DNA from: Lutjanus erythropterus
Lineage: Eukaryota > Chordata > Actinopteri > Lutjaniformes > Lutjanidae
Assembly (NCBI GenBank): GCA_020091685.1
Contig: CM034603.1
Location: forward strand, 18,251,584-18,315,583
DNA length: 64,000 bases
Direction of reading: 5' to 3'
Below the pieces are notes generated by a model. That model ran no database searches. It worked only from the letters and a program-made list of their open reading frames with translations, and had not been told where the DNA came from. Shown here in pieces: positions 22,808 through 35,265 of the stretch. Numbering within the stretch: position 1 is the first letter of the stretch; each line of letters starts with the position of its first letter. The translations under genes and the position numbers were made by a program.

Positions 22808-24984
22808 CACATGATGTTTTAAAAAATAACATTGCACCTGTGATACTACAACAATAATATTGGATATGATATTTAAAAGTAATATTGCAATACATACACC
22901 GAAGAAGACTGTGAAATACACACAAAGGATCTAGAAAATCTTGAATTTAGAGTATTTTCTCACAGATACATAATGTTAAAGTGTGTGCATACCAAACACA
23001 CACACACACACATAGAAAGAGAGAGTGTGTGGTACATTTTGTTGCCTACAGGGGCCGTTTTTCAGGAGACCCACCCCCCCCTCAGGGGAGACTTGGAGAG
23101 CTGCCTGCGCACAGTGCAGTGAGAGTCAGTAGGGGTCAGCAAATCACTTCAGAATGACTTCAAACAAATCTCAGCAGAAGGTCTCATACATACTGAACCT
23201 GCAGTGCAGTATTGTGGTTATTGTTTTTCCTGATACAAGATGTATGTATCAGGTCCCTTCTCAAAAACAGCATTCTTCTTTATAACAAAAATATAGACCC
23301 ACTCATATTTCCCTTTGGAAATGGTATGAAACTGACCTCACAATTAGTTAAATAGTTAAATATGTGTTACTGCATGCCTCATATTAAATTCTAGAGAAGT
23401 ATGAGTAACGTGAAGAGGGACCATTAATTATTTCAAACATCCTAGAGGGCGCCAGATGTCTGCTCATAGTGAATAAGGTTCAAAGGTTAAACGACACGAT
23501 ACGACGCCCGTGTTTATGTTTAAATTGTGCAATTTAGAGATTTTTTTTTGTTTTTACTTGATTTGACTGAGTGATTAAAATGAGGACATCTTTATCTAGT
23601 TGGTACTGAGCCAGATGGTGTGTGTTTCTCCTCAATCTGAGCCAGTGATGTCGGCCATATTGGACACAAGGGAAAACCATTCAATAGGAGATGATGTGAC
23701 GTTCAAGTGCTATTGGAAATAACAATACTTGCCGGTGTGAAACTTAAGAAATGAAACAACAGAGCAAGAAAAAAGAAGCTTGAATTTCCGGAGACACCAA
23801 AGTCCTCAAGATGTTATTTGTGAGGTGTTGCTGAATTATTTTACGTGAATTAGATTTTTTTTCAAAACATCAATTAAAAGGTGTAAGGCTGGTGTTTTCA
23901 TCATTTTACCACTGTAGTGTAAAGTATCAAAAATATAATCTTCAACTATAAGTGATTTTTTTAAAGAAGATTTTCCACTATTTTTTGGACATCCCATCAA
24001 ACCCACAAGCTCACAAAGCTGTGAGTGTCGCCAAGACCCTGGTCCCTCTTTCTCCAACTTGTTTTCTCAAAGATGCCCCACCAGTGCTGAGCGGCCCCAG
24101 GGCAGAGCGCCCTAGGCATCAGAGACAGCTATGACACTATCTAACAGCAGGATAAGAGACTAGTACACCACATATATATGGACACCATTGTCCACCCTCA
24201 AAAGTTATTCCTCCACTGTTTATCATCATCTTTGCCACTGCTTGATATGAACATCATGCCATTGAACATAACGAGACTGAAACTTCCAAATGCCAAAAAT
24301 AAACTGCCTACCCCTGCTTTAATTCAATAATGACAATAATTGTTAAGTGTATTATTTAGTGGCTCCCAAATCAGAATCAGGAAAGGTTTTATTTCCAAGT
24401 AGGTTTTCACTTACAAGGAATATGATGTAGCATGTTGGTGCATAACAAGAAACAGTATTAAAAACATAAAAAAAAGATTAACACATGTTCTGTAAGTTAA
24501 AACAGCATTAATGAAAAAAATAGAGAACAGACAATAAACACACAAAAAAAAGCAAATAATACAAAAACAGAGGGGACTCCTTACAACAAAATCTTCACAA
24601 ATTGGGCGTCGATGGTCTATGCCAAGGTAAAAAAAAAAAAAAGTATACCTTATAAATATGCTTAATTTAAGACTGACTGCAAGCACACTCAGTATGCTAA
24701 AATTTAGCATGCTTAGCTTTTGTTCACCTGGTTGCCTGTATTGTGGGGAAGCTGCGAAGCCCGGATGTACGAGTCTAATGTGAGTCCCTGAACACATCAT
24801 TATTCCTTCTTTGGCCTCATCGGCTTCTCGGTGCTAGTCCGGGCTATTGTTGTGTGTCTTTCAGGGCAACCCTGACCTATCAGCAGGCGGTGATTTCTGG
24901 ATATTTTAACTGTTTTGCTTTGCTCTCACCCGCCATATTAAGCAGTCTTTGTCAGCTGTCGGGGTGTCCTGGTTTTTATCGGAA
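22808..24984. other. Intergenic sequence between adcyap1b and yes1
   Basis: No exon recognised. Contains a short CA tract near 22998, a weak CTCF-like motif at 23441-23453 and A-rich runs near 24470-24640. The sequence becomes less A/T-rich towards 24.8 kb, near the presumed yes1 promoter. Confidence 0.4.
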
Positions 24985-25200
24985 TATAAAGGATCCCAGC
25001 GGAGGACTTTGGGCTGGTGAAGTAGTTAATCGGTATGGGACAGACGGAAGACTGAGATTCCACGTTAAGAGAGACTGCTTGTGTCGGCTGTTTCCACTTC
25101 TTTGGGATTGTCGTCGACGTGAAATAAAAACGTGGGAGGAAAAGAAAAGATCACAGTACGCATGTAGCCGAAGTACAACACTGCAAAGGTCGCTTTTAAG
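24985..25200 (+). other. yes1: Candidate yes1 5' non-coding exon and promoter
   Basis: The first coding exon has an acceptor only 8 nt before the ATG, so a spliced upstream leader is needed. A consensus donor TTTTAAG|GTAAGA sits at 25200/25201, at the end of a relatively CpG-containing stretch (about 24.8-25.2 kb) that stands out from its A/T-rich surroundings. A TATAAAGG at 24985-24992 would place the start near 25015. Only the 3' border is well supported; the exon could begin up to 150 bp earlier. Confidence 0.45.
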
Positions 25201-25824
25201 GTAAGAAGTGCGCTCCAAAAAAAGTCACATTTTGTCTTGGAAGTGAGCGAGCGGGGCCTTGTAGTGCTGTGACACTTGGAGAAAGTTGGGAAAAGGCAGC
25301 AGGAGAGTTTCCTCGCTTTGTTACATTGAAATAAAAGACTCGAGTCGTTGTTAACCTTCGAAGATTTGGGACCATTTGTTTCTATGAGTCGATGGGAGAA
25401 GACAACAATGAGGAAAGACTATCAAAACCGTCCTGGAACAAGGCGAGATTGCTGCATTTTCATTTAGTCACGGAATCAACAGAAAAAAACAAACCAAGTC
25501 AACTTTCTGTAACTTGCAAAGCCTAGATTTAAATTTTCAGCTCTTTTCACTTAAAGTTTAACCACCTACTCCATTTTTTTCCCTGCCTCACCCAATCTCA
25601 CACGCATACACAATCAGCTGCTGTAGGCCTCAGCTGTTAAAGGCCTTTATTGCAAGACATACTGTATTACAACAGAGCTCCCAAAATGACAAAACCTCTG
25701 TAATTTTCATCTTATGCAGCGGTTTCCAAATCTGCTCTTGCATGCTTTTATTGTGGTGGTGCAACTGTACTTCCCAGATTTGCTCATTCCACAAAATTCA
25801 TGTGTTTGAGAAGATATAAAACAG

Positions 25825-26994
25825 GGTTGTCACAATACTTAAATACTAGTATAAAAAGAAAGATACTCAATACCTCTTTGGCTAGTATGCTTTTTTTTTG
25901 TAAAAGTAATATGCACCTATTTTAGGATAATTTCTTGTCTTTTTTTAATCAACAGAAAATACAGCAGTGGTCACTGAACACTGCCAGGTTTTTAGTATTG
26001 GGCCTTTCTATTTTTTTCCCCTTTATTCGCTAAGTTTTACACATAAACATGCATAAAATATCAGGTAAAAAGTAAACTTTTTTATACAGTCAAAACAGTG
26101 AAGATGGATAACAACTAGAGATTGGAATGATCCAATCCAATATCAGTATTGGGACCTGATATTGATGGAAGTCATTGATCAGGTATCAAACTGCAAAACT
26201 CCACCATGCCATGTGTTTCTGTTTAAACACTACACTAACACTCTGCAATTGCATGTTTATATGAGGAAAACGTGTTTCACATTCCTGCGCCACTACATAC
26301 AGCTTGACCACCGTCTTCTGAACAAACACCAACAAACGTTAACATTTGTATTGTGGAACATAAAGTAACAAACTTAATGTGATAATGCGATGCATCATGG
26401 GAAAAGATGCAGATGAGGGCCATCTCTCAGCCTATCAGCTGCACTTGTGGATGTCACAATACCGAACCCTACAGCACCCCGCAATGGTTGAAGGATGCCA
26501 TTACACAAGTTACATTAAACAAACTACAAAAGCTTTTCAGAACTGAGTTCAATTTCAGCCTCATGCAAGCTTACTACTTCTATGCTCTACTATACTACTA
26601 CTATAATCAATTTTAAAAAAGAGGGCTATAATATTGGCACAGTATCAGTGTCTGCAGATATCCAAATTTGGGGATAGAAGTTGGATCAGTACATATCTAA
26701 TAACACTACTGTGCAGTGGAGGTTTAAATGCACCATTGCTGCAAATCTTTGCATGTCTCACAATATAAAGATACAGTGTTTTTGAGAATCAATTTACTAT
26801 CACAAAACATAATATTGTGGTACTCAAGTGTATCAATATTCTCTTACACCCCCATTTGCTATAATGCAAGCCAAATTTCAGACTTTTATTATATTTTACT
26901 TTGTATTGCTTCGATATGATCAAATGTCAGTATTGTATTATTTTCAACATGTGGTACTGGAAAAGTATTGACATATCAATATTTTTGACAACAG
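25825..26994. mobile_element. DNA transposon relic with GTTGTCACAATA ends, interrupted
   Basis: Left end GGTTGTCACAATACTTAAAT and right end ATATTTTTGACAAC form imperfect inverted repeats. A related copy lies at 47629-47945. The element is split by the insertion at 26117-26699. Confidence 0.55.
26117..26699. mobile_element. MITE inserted inside the 25825-26994 element
   Basis: Starts AGAGATTGGAATGATCCAAT and ends TTGGATCAGTACATATCT, inverted ends of a common fish family with GGATCGGAC-type termini. It interrupts the surrounding relic, so it inserted later. Confidence 0.5.
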
Positions 26995-26999
26995 CACAG

Positions 27000-29900
27000 G
27001 AATGCTTTTGTAATGTTGTGTTTGGTGTCCTTGATTGTGCATGTGTCTGTTGTTGGTGTGCTTATACACTGTGGTGCCACAGTAATCCTTCTCCATGGTA
27101 ATCCCTCTGTTAGTACAGATCCAGTTGGCTGGACAGTCGTGTCTCCCTCACACACACACACATAGACACACACACAGCTGGAATGGAGAGGCCTGTTGGC
27201 AGAGGAGTGAGGAGCTCGAACAGGTGGTGCTGGCCAGGGTTCAGGGACTTGAGTTTAACTGGAGACATGAGGGATCCTTGCATGCAGACTCCTCAAGTGT
27301 CCTCACGGCATGAATGAGACTCTACAGTGTCATTAGAAACGTCTGATCTTTTGTGCCGAAGCGGAAAGGTCAGAAAGTTGGGAAACACACACACATTACC
27401 AAACTGAACAAATGTTTGGATTTCTGATGATTAAACGAGAATCCTCAGATTTTATCCACGGTCAGCGATGTGGGCACAGAGAACAAGAAGAGCTTGATGA
27501 TGGCTCTTCCTCCCTCCCCAGCCTCACTCCAGCCTTTGACAGTCACAGCAGGTGGCCTCAATGGCATGAATGGATTCGGAAGGAAGTTCCTCTCCCCCGC
27601 TGACCCCCCCTCCACTCACTGTGATTGGCAGAGATGGCAGGCTGCCCCGAAGATAAGGCAGAGCTGTGCCTCCGAGTGTGTGCCAGGGAAATTACTGAGT
27701 TACGCTTCAGTAATAGTTTGCAGCCCTGGGTACCTTCTCATCTCTCCACGATTGTGGGCAGTGTTTACGGAGCAAGTCTGTCAACTTGGCTTTCAGGCTC
27801 CTGCACTGATTTGTCTTTCATAGCACGAGCAAGTTCGACTTGTGGACTTTACATGCTGCAGTTTGCCTCAGCCATGTAAAAAAAAAAAAACTCTTGGAAC
27901 TTTGTGATGCAGAGGCTCAGTAGTAGCCTGATGACCTTTCTTGTAGTGCAGAAATGATCAATGGAAAACAAACCAACAACAATGTGGCGATCAATAAATC
28001 GTTTGAGTAATTTGTCAAGCAAAAATGCCAAACGTGTACTGGTTTCAGCCTCCCAACTGTGAGGATTTGCTGCTTTTCTCTGGTTCATACAACTGTAAAC
28101 TGAGGACTTTTCGATTTTAGTTTGGTTTGTCGGACAAAAAGAAGAAATTTCAAAATACCACCTGCTGCAATCTTTCACTATTTTCTTATATTTTCCACTC
28201 TAAAGGATCAATCAATGAGAGGTTTTGTATGAAAATTCTGTTTTATTTCACTAATATGATTTAGTACCTCAAGAAAAGATTCAAGATTCTGATATGAGAC
28301 CTGAGTTTCAATATTTTACTCTGAGGTCTACTGCATAAACATGCTTTTATTTATAGCCTGACTGCACCCAGCATGATTTTTCCTCACCGTGTGCAGCTGT
28401 GATGTAGTGTGGCTACATCAAGCCTACATCACAGCTGGGTGGGGTAACAGTACAACAGACCACACCTGACCACACCCAGCTGTGATGTTGAACGTGGTCA
28501 GAGGTTCAATAGACTTGGTGGGCATTGAGACCAAAAATATCCCTGCATTTAAAAAATGCAATGTGGCAGCGTGTAACTTGCTTCAAGTACCAATAGCTGT
28601 ATTAGTATGACATGGTACAGCTTGACTCTACTTGCTTTTAGTACTTCTACTTCTACTTCTCATTGTTATACTGACGTATAAAGCTGGGCTTTCTGGATGA
28701 CATCTCACTGCCCCTCAGCAAAAGTTGAGGCAGGTTCAACCTTTTTTCCAGACGATGCTGTGTTGTTTTGCCAGAACACCCTTGCAACGGTACCCCTTTT
28801 GTATAGGGTCATCTGCCAAAAAAGTTGAACCTGGCAATGCAGTGTAACATCATTCAGCCCATTTACACTGTATCCTTCAACCCAAAGAGGCCAGTGCAGC
28901 TATGCAACCATAGAAAAAGCCAGCCTAAATATAACCATCAAAATCTTGAATGAAAACACAAGTTATCTGATCAAAGATTAAGTAAAGAAGACCCTTTCAT
29001 GGCCAGGTTTCGGACAGAACAAAAAGTCTTCAAGTTTTATACACAACATGCACTGAAGTCTGGCTGGACTGGCCTGGACTTCATTCACAGTAGTTACTGA
29101 ACAGACAGTCTGTATGAGTGTGTCACTTTCGTCCAAAGTAAGCGCAAAGGTTATGCGAGGCAGTAGCTCAAAGGTCGAAGGACCTCTCCCAGTGCACTGC
29201 AGAGTTGTATCTTATCTGATTTGTCAGAACGGAAACAAGAGTTAATAGATGTGTCATGTATTTTGCTCAATGTGTTTCACAAACTTCCCGGGAGTCAAAG
29301 ATTTTACACCTTTGTTATCAGAACTGAACTCCATACCATTTTTGAGAGCACTCTTGAATTTGTGTGTGATTAAAAAAAAAAAAACCTCCAATAAAATGGC
29401 TGGGTCATCATTCAGCTAAGAATAGAGGGAGTCTGAGTACATGAAGATTTATATATTTTCTGTGCGACTGCCTTGCCTGCTTTGCACTCACTTTTCATCT
29501 TAGAATCCCAGAATTTGGATAAAGTTCCTGTATTCAAAGAAACAAAAACAAACAAAGAGGTGTTTTTCATGCAATACAGGTCTGTAACACCCTTTGAGAG
29601 TGTAACTGTATATCTAAGTGGGTTATACGAATACACTTGACTCTACCGATATGATTTGGCTTATACACACGTTTATCATAGTATAAGATCGTTTCCATAG
29701 ACATCTTACCATCTCGCATGAAATTCCTTTTTTATTAGTAATCTTTTTATTGAGGTTTTCCAATTACAACAAATATTGTATATTTTTAAAATGGTCAGTC
29801 TTGGTAGCAAATATATACCACCAGCTGTATAGGCAGGTAAATAAAAGTGGAACACATGTTGATAGATCCTTTATATACGGCATGCAGTTCTGGCTGTATA

Positions 29901-30583
29901 CTGGCCCCAGTGTGGCCTGGTTACTTGTGGGTCTGGGACTTTTTTCGTCCTGAATGTTGCCTGCATGCCAGCTACAGCAAAAGCTTCCCTCCTGCAGCTC
30001 TCCAGCATTGTTGTATTCATCCCTGTGGGAAGCAGCAGCCTGTGTCTCCTTAATCTGACACGGCATCACTGGCAGTTTGGAACGCAGCCTCACATGTCAC
30101 ATGTCCTTGGATGAGGTCTGGCTCCTGCATTTGTTTGGAGACATACCACTGCCTTTTGTGTGCTCCTGTACAGTACGGCTGAAAGACCTGAACTCATCTG
30201 AGGAGGGTTCAAATACAGTTTTGTTTTTGTAAATACGTGACGTTATAACACATGCTAACAAGCAATTTACATGTTCATTTAAATGGGATCCATGACCCAC
30301 ATCTCAGTGTGAGCTCGAGGCAGTATTTACTGTGTTCCCTTGGAGCCACCAAAAGAATGGCACATTTCTGCCCACTAATCTCATTGTGCGTATAACAGCC
30401 TCATTTAGGAAACCATCTGAGAGAGGATACAATAATCCGCCTGTAATTTGATTTGCTGTGAAGTTGATTCGAGCCGTCATTAGTTTTGGTAAATTTGTCA
30501 CAAAAGACAAAACCCTGATGATGATCATTCTCTTCGCGACAAATAGAATGCCATAGAATGGCATAATTTGAAATAAAACAATA
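27000..30583. other. yes1 intron 1 sequence
   Basis: Non-coding; CA tracts near 27149-27177, a structured hairpin cluster at 28394-28490 and poly-A runs near 27879 and 29371. No exon recognised. Confidence 0.4.
28394..28490. repeat. Hairpin cluster of CAGCTGTGATGT units
   Basis: CAGCTGTGATGTAG (28394-28407) is a perfect inverted repeat of CTACATCACAGCTG (28424-28437). The latter's extension ACATCACAGCTGGGTG pairs again with CACCCAGCTGTGATGT ending at about 28489. Three arms could form alternative stem-loops. Confidence 0.6.
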
Positions 30584-30905
30584 GAGTTGCAACAATAAGT
30601 TGATTGTTAATCAACTATTAAATTATTTCTTACCTATAAAGCCAATCCATTAATACTTTAGGGTCATTTTTTGAGCAAAAAAATTCAAAAGTCTCTGATT
30701 TTGGCATCTCAAATATGAATATTTTCTGGTCTCTTTAGTCCAACTTTATGACAGTAGATGGAGCATATTGGGAATGTGGACAGAACAAGACATTTGGGGA
30801 CATCATCTTGGGCTTTTTCACCATTTTATGGGCAAAACGACTAATTGATTAATTGAGAAAATAATCAACAGATTGATTGATAATGAAAATAATAGTCGCA
30901 ACCCC
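30584..30905. mobile_element. MITE with GAGTTGCAACAAT ends
   Basis: Left end GAGTTGCAACAATAAGTTGA and right end AATAATAGTCGCAACCCC are imperfect inverted repeats. The interior has GATTAATTGAGAAAATAATC. Related copies lie at 34265-34803, about 52537-52850 and about 57670-58350. Confidence 0.65.
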
Positions 30906-31726
30906 AGAAAACAGTATGTTAAATGGACAGTTAAAACAAAATGGAGCCAAAAACCAAACCAGACTGTCCACTACACAGCTAGCCTGCTAAAGCTAGCTAA
31001 GAGCTAACCACAGACAGCTAAACTTGACTGAAAGCCCCTAAATGAAATTGATTAATATATCAATTTCGGTCAACAAACATCTTGATGACTTAGTTTGTTA
31101 GCCCACTTTAATTAAGGAAGAAGCTAAATTCAGTCACAGAGAATTAAAAACAGCTAAATTGGTCCTGCTGAAGAGCTCACCAGCGAAATGTTAGGTTAGC
31201 AGAGTAGCACCTACTGCCAGATCAGCGTTTGATTCTAGTGGAATTCAAAATCAAGTTACTTTGCTGCAACAATAGGAGTGTCCATTCATAAGAGCTGTGG
31301 TTGTAAATCTGTACAGACATCAGGTTGAATATTTGATTAGAGCTGTTGGTTTGATTGATTGTTGGGCTTTTTTGGGGCTCCACCACTGTAAGGTCAGTGT
31401 GTCTGTGCCCTAATTAGCATTTGTGCTGCTCAGTGTTAGCATGTGTATAGGATTGCATAGTTCAGGGGATTGTGAGTGTGCTGTCCTCTGTGGGGGAGTG
31501 CAACAAGGTACTTTCTCTTTGTCCATAACAAAAGGTAGATGGGACTGACAAAAGAATAAATTGAAAGCCTTTCTCTGTGGTACTAAAAAGAGAGAGGTGG
31601 CCGTTTCTGTTCCTCCCACACAATTCTTCATGGGTGGTTTAAAAGCTTTTTGTTATATATAGTGTTTTGTTGTTTAAATCAAATTTGAGTTTTTTTTTTC
31701 AAAGAGTACTTTGAAAAGAACATACT

Positions 31727-33124
31727 GGGATAATTTTGAGTTTTTCCTTTTGAAGAGGTGTTGTATGAGACACTTATCAATAGTCATGTATTACCTACAG
31801 TAGGTGGTCGACATACCCCCAGTTTAGAGAAGCAGCAGGAATAACAGTGTAGAATACTAAGCAAGGTACTACTGTGGACAGCTTTGACAGCAAAATGTAT
31901 TTTAGTCACCTAAAAAAAGGCTCAACTAAAATACTCTACATCAGTTTCAGTTTACGCTATATTGTTTCCCACAGAATGACAGTGTAACAGTGGGGGAGTG
32001 TTGACAGGGCTGTATCTCACATTTTGGATTTCTTCACCTGAGATTCTGTTTTCACAACAACAGGTGAGCTGCATGTGGAGGAGGCTTGTTGTTAATGATG
32101 GAGCCTATTGGAACAGTTGAAGTGACACTGACGCAAGCACAAAAAGGCCTGTACATTGAACAGGAGACTCTGTGGTTCTCTGCAGAGTGTGTGTGATTGT
32201 CAGTAACTGTCAGACTTTTCTCACACAACAGAATGAACGTGGGTCGAAAAATAAAATAAAGTGCCACCCAAATAAAGTCTCTATGCGGAAAACACAGGGG
32301 AGTGTGTAGCATCTGCTGTCACGTGTTTGTTCAAGTGATGGAGGATCATGTCTCGATGGGAACCAAAGACCCGTAAAATATTGCATGTGAATGGTCACCG
32401 TGACAGAAAGGATTCCAAATCTCATAAGAGTTTTGCAAATCAAGGGTTCGCTTCTTAGACATGACCAAGAGTGGAGTGGCCCAGCGCTAAAAATAGAAAA
32501 TGAATGTGTGTTGGCTGATGTTGATATTCTGGTGGGCCGCCACAATTAACTGAAAGTATGGGAAGCACTGTCCCTGGTTTACCCAGCGGTCAGACAACCT
32601 TTTTTGAGCGAAAACTGCAGTTATATAAGCCAATATCACTCTCTCCAAAACCACCAGACTTCTTTAGCAAAAACGCTTAGTTAGTTATAGTTATTGTGTG
32701 ACTTTGGTGAATCCAAACGATCTCTTCAAAACACTGTTGCCGCACAAAAACACAACTAACTAACTAACTGGTCGAGGCAGCGGTAGATGAGCAACTCCCA
32801 TGTTATTCAAAGTAAAATTACTGGTTTTGCTAAAGGAGTCTGATGGCTTTGGAGAGACTGATTCTTGGCTTATATTATGGTGGTACCATGTTGGAAAGGG
32901 CTGTCTGCCAGCAAGGTAAAGCTGTGAAAATTTTGAAATTATTGCCCACATTTAATGTAATGTTATATGGTTGACCTTGTCCACAGCAGTACATTGCTTA
33001 TGTTCCTAAACAAGTACTTCTGCTGCCTCTCCAAACAGGGGGTGCGCTGCCTGCCATCTGTTGTAGGTAAAACACTGACAAAGTTTTTCACACAACCCCA
33101 CTTTAAAAAGTCATAACTGTCCCT
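31727..33124. mobile_element. TTAA-flanked MITE family (AGGGATAGTT), copy in intron 1
   Basis: Diverged start GGGATAATTTTGAG; intact end AACTGTCCCT followed by TTAA at 33125-33128. It shares the interior marker GTCCACAGCAGTACATTGCT with the other copies. About 1.4 kb, longer than its relatives. Confidence 0.5.
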
Positions 33125-34264
33125 TTAACTAGGACTAATTGAGATAGTTAAAGAAGATGAATTTGGTGGTGTGGTGATTCTGAAAGCAGGTTTCCTTCTT
33201 GATGCTCCCTATCTGTCCTTAAAGACTGATGTGTTTGTGTTTGCACCAGCAAGAAAAGTGAATCATATCATTAATAACAAGATCTCCTTATTCCCTTTTA
33301 TTAATTGCATGCTTTTGGAATTACTAATATATCACAACCTTAAAATGATATTCCCTAGATTGGTTCTGAATTTCGCTGTAGGCCATGTCTCGTATTTTGA
33401 GCCAGAGATGAAGGGATCCAAAGTGAAACTTGTGGGCGTTGAACCAGTTTGACACGCCAGATCATGTGCCAACCCTGTGGGCTCGCTCAGGCTTGTGGTC
33501 TATTCATGGCCATTTTAGGAGTGAATCCTCTGGATGCATTATGGGGAAACTGGGAAAAGTTGCCAATCATCAAGGAAAGGGGAGTTTTTAACATATAATT
33601 CGGCCTGTAATTACATGACGGACTTTAGGAACATTAATCAAAAGATTATTAAACAGAAAGTGAAACTACTGATGACTGATGAGAGGTTTTAAGTGCCTCT
33701 CTCATCCACACAGGAAGAGTTTTGAAGTTGAAATGAAGTCCTGTTGCTTTGATTCTCAACATTGTAGTTGATCCTGATAGCTGGCTCCATTTTAAAGCAG
33801 ATATATTCAACATGGTATTAATGTTTACAGACAGACCCTGCATACTCACAGACATCATGATCAGCAGTAGTCCAGCTTCATCAGGATTAGCTTGAGTCTG
33901 GAGTATTTGATTCCAGGACACAGCAGAGGATTTGAACCACTGATACCCTCTTTAAACGACACTGACACTCTTCCACTGTGTTTTCTTTCAGGTCAGCTGT
34001 CCGTTTGCATTAGCATTAGCTTTGGGGTCAGGCACTTAAGCGTTTTGGACGGTTGGAAACGTGGTGGTTGGCATGTGCGACAAGATGAGGTCAAAGGTGG
34101 CGGTCGTGTTTATGTTGGCTTCTGCTCTGATGTCAGTGGCTTCTATCATGACGCTGTGATCCCCAGAGGTTGTGGAAAATTTCTATTTATGGCTTAGTTT
34201 ATAGCTTACTTATTGAGATATTGTACAATACAGGGAGAGCCAGGAAGTTCAAAGCACGTGACTT

Positions 34265-34803
34265 GAGCTGCAGCAAACAATTATTTTTCATTATCGATTT
34301 ACAGGGTTGGGCAATATATTGATTTTATACTGTGACATAAGACTAGATATGGTCTTAGATTTTGGATAATGTTATGCCATCTTAAGGTGTAAGTGTTGTC
34401 TTTTCCTGGGTTTAAAGGCTGCATTACAGTAACTTTATGTAATTTTCAAAAGTAATTTTCAAAGTAGTTCCCTATAATATTGTTACAATACCAATATCAA
34501 GGTATTTGGTCAAAACATTGTGATATTTGATTTTGTCCATATCATCCCTAATGATTTATCAGATTCATATTTTCTCAATTCATTTGTGAGTTTGTAAAAT
34601 GTTAAAAATAGTGGTCCTTTTACATTGTCATTAATTGATGTCTTCAGATTTCTTGTTTTGTTTGAATCCCCACAATTGAGCCTCTGGAACTAAGGAATGT
34701 TTGGTGTTTTTCTTGATAAAATGACTTAATAGTGACTTAATAGTTTTTGATTTATTTTCTGGCAATCGAGTGATTGATTAATTGACTTATCAATTCAGCT
34801 CTA
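34265..34803. mobile_element. MITE with GAGCTGCAGCAAACAATTA ends, interrupted
   Basis: Left end GAGCTGCAGCAAACAATTAT, right end TTATCAATTCAGCTCT. It is split by the hAT-like MITE at 34302-34550. Confidence 0.6.
34302..34550. mobile_element. hAT-like MITE (CAGGGTTGGGCAATATATT), copy 2, nested
   Basis: Starts CAGGGTTGGGCAATATATTG and ends near ATCATCCCTA, with GTGTTGTCTTTTCCTGGG as in 20190-20476. Flanking TCGATTTA / ATGATTTA resembles a decayed 8-bp target duplication. Confidence 0.65.
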
Positions 34804-34940
34804 CTTGAGAAAGTATTAAAGGACAATGCTTTTTTGTCTTTCTAAGTCTGGAATGCCCCACAGTCCCCTGACAGAAACTAGCATGTCCACATTTTAGACT
34901 GGTTGGTAAACTACCTTGATGTTTCTTTGAAGGAAAAAAG

Positions 34941-35265
34941 TCTTTAACTCACAATCACAATATGGCCAAGTGCAGTAGCCAAATTGCAGAAGATGCAATT
35001 ATTTGATAAAGGAAAAATGTGTGACAAAACAGCATGATAATGAAGTGCTGTAGCCCCGCAGAAATGCCAGGACATACAAATCTTGTACAAGAAAACATCC
35101 TTGTTTGATACAGACCCTGACAAATGTCTCATCATGATTTAATAGTGTTTTTTAGTGAAAATTAAAAATTTGATGCAAAAGTTATCCTTCCCACTAATCA
35201 TGAATCATATCACAATCATTATATCTGTTAAAATGATCGCAATATGATTTTTTTTTTTTTTTTTT
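34941..35265. mobile_element. hAT-like MITE family of 11572-11890, inverted copy
   Basis: Contains the reverse of the family interior (AAATCTTGTAC...CAGACCCTGAC, ACTAATCATGAATCATAT). Boundaries are approximate; it ends near a poly-T run. Confidence 0.5.

Noticed and set aside
22599..22925. Ser/Leu/Val-rich open frame
   Set aside because: It is the translation of the compound trinucleotide microsatellite.
24854..25204. 116-aa open frame at the presumed yes1 first exon
   Set aside because: It begins at a GTG, not an ATG, resembles no known protein and runs into a consensus splice donor; a non-coding leader exon explains the region better.
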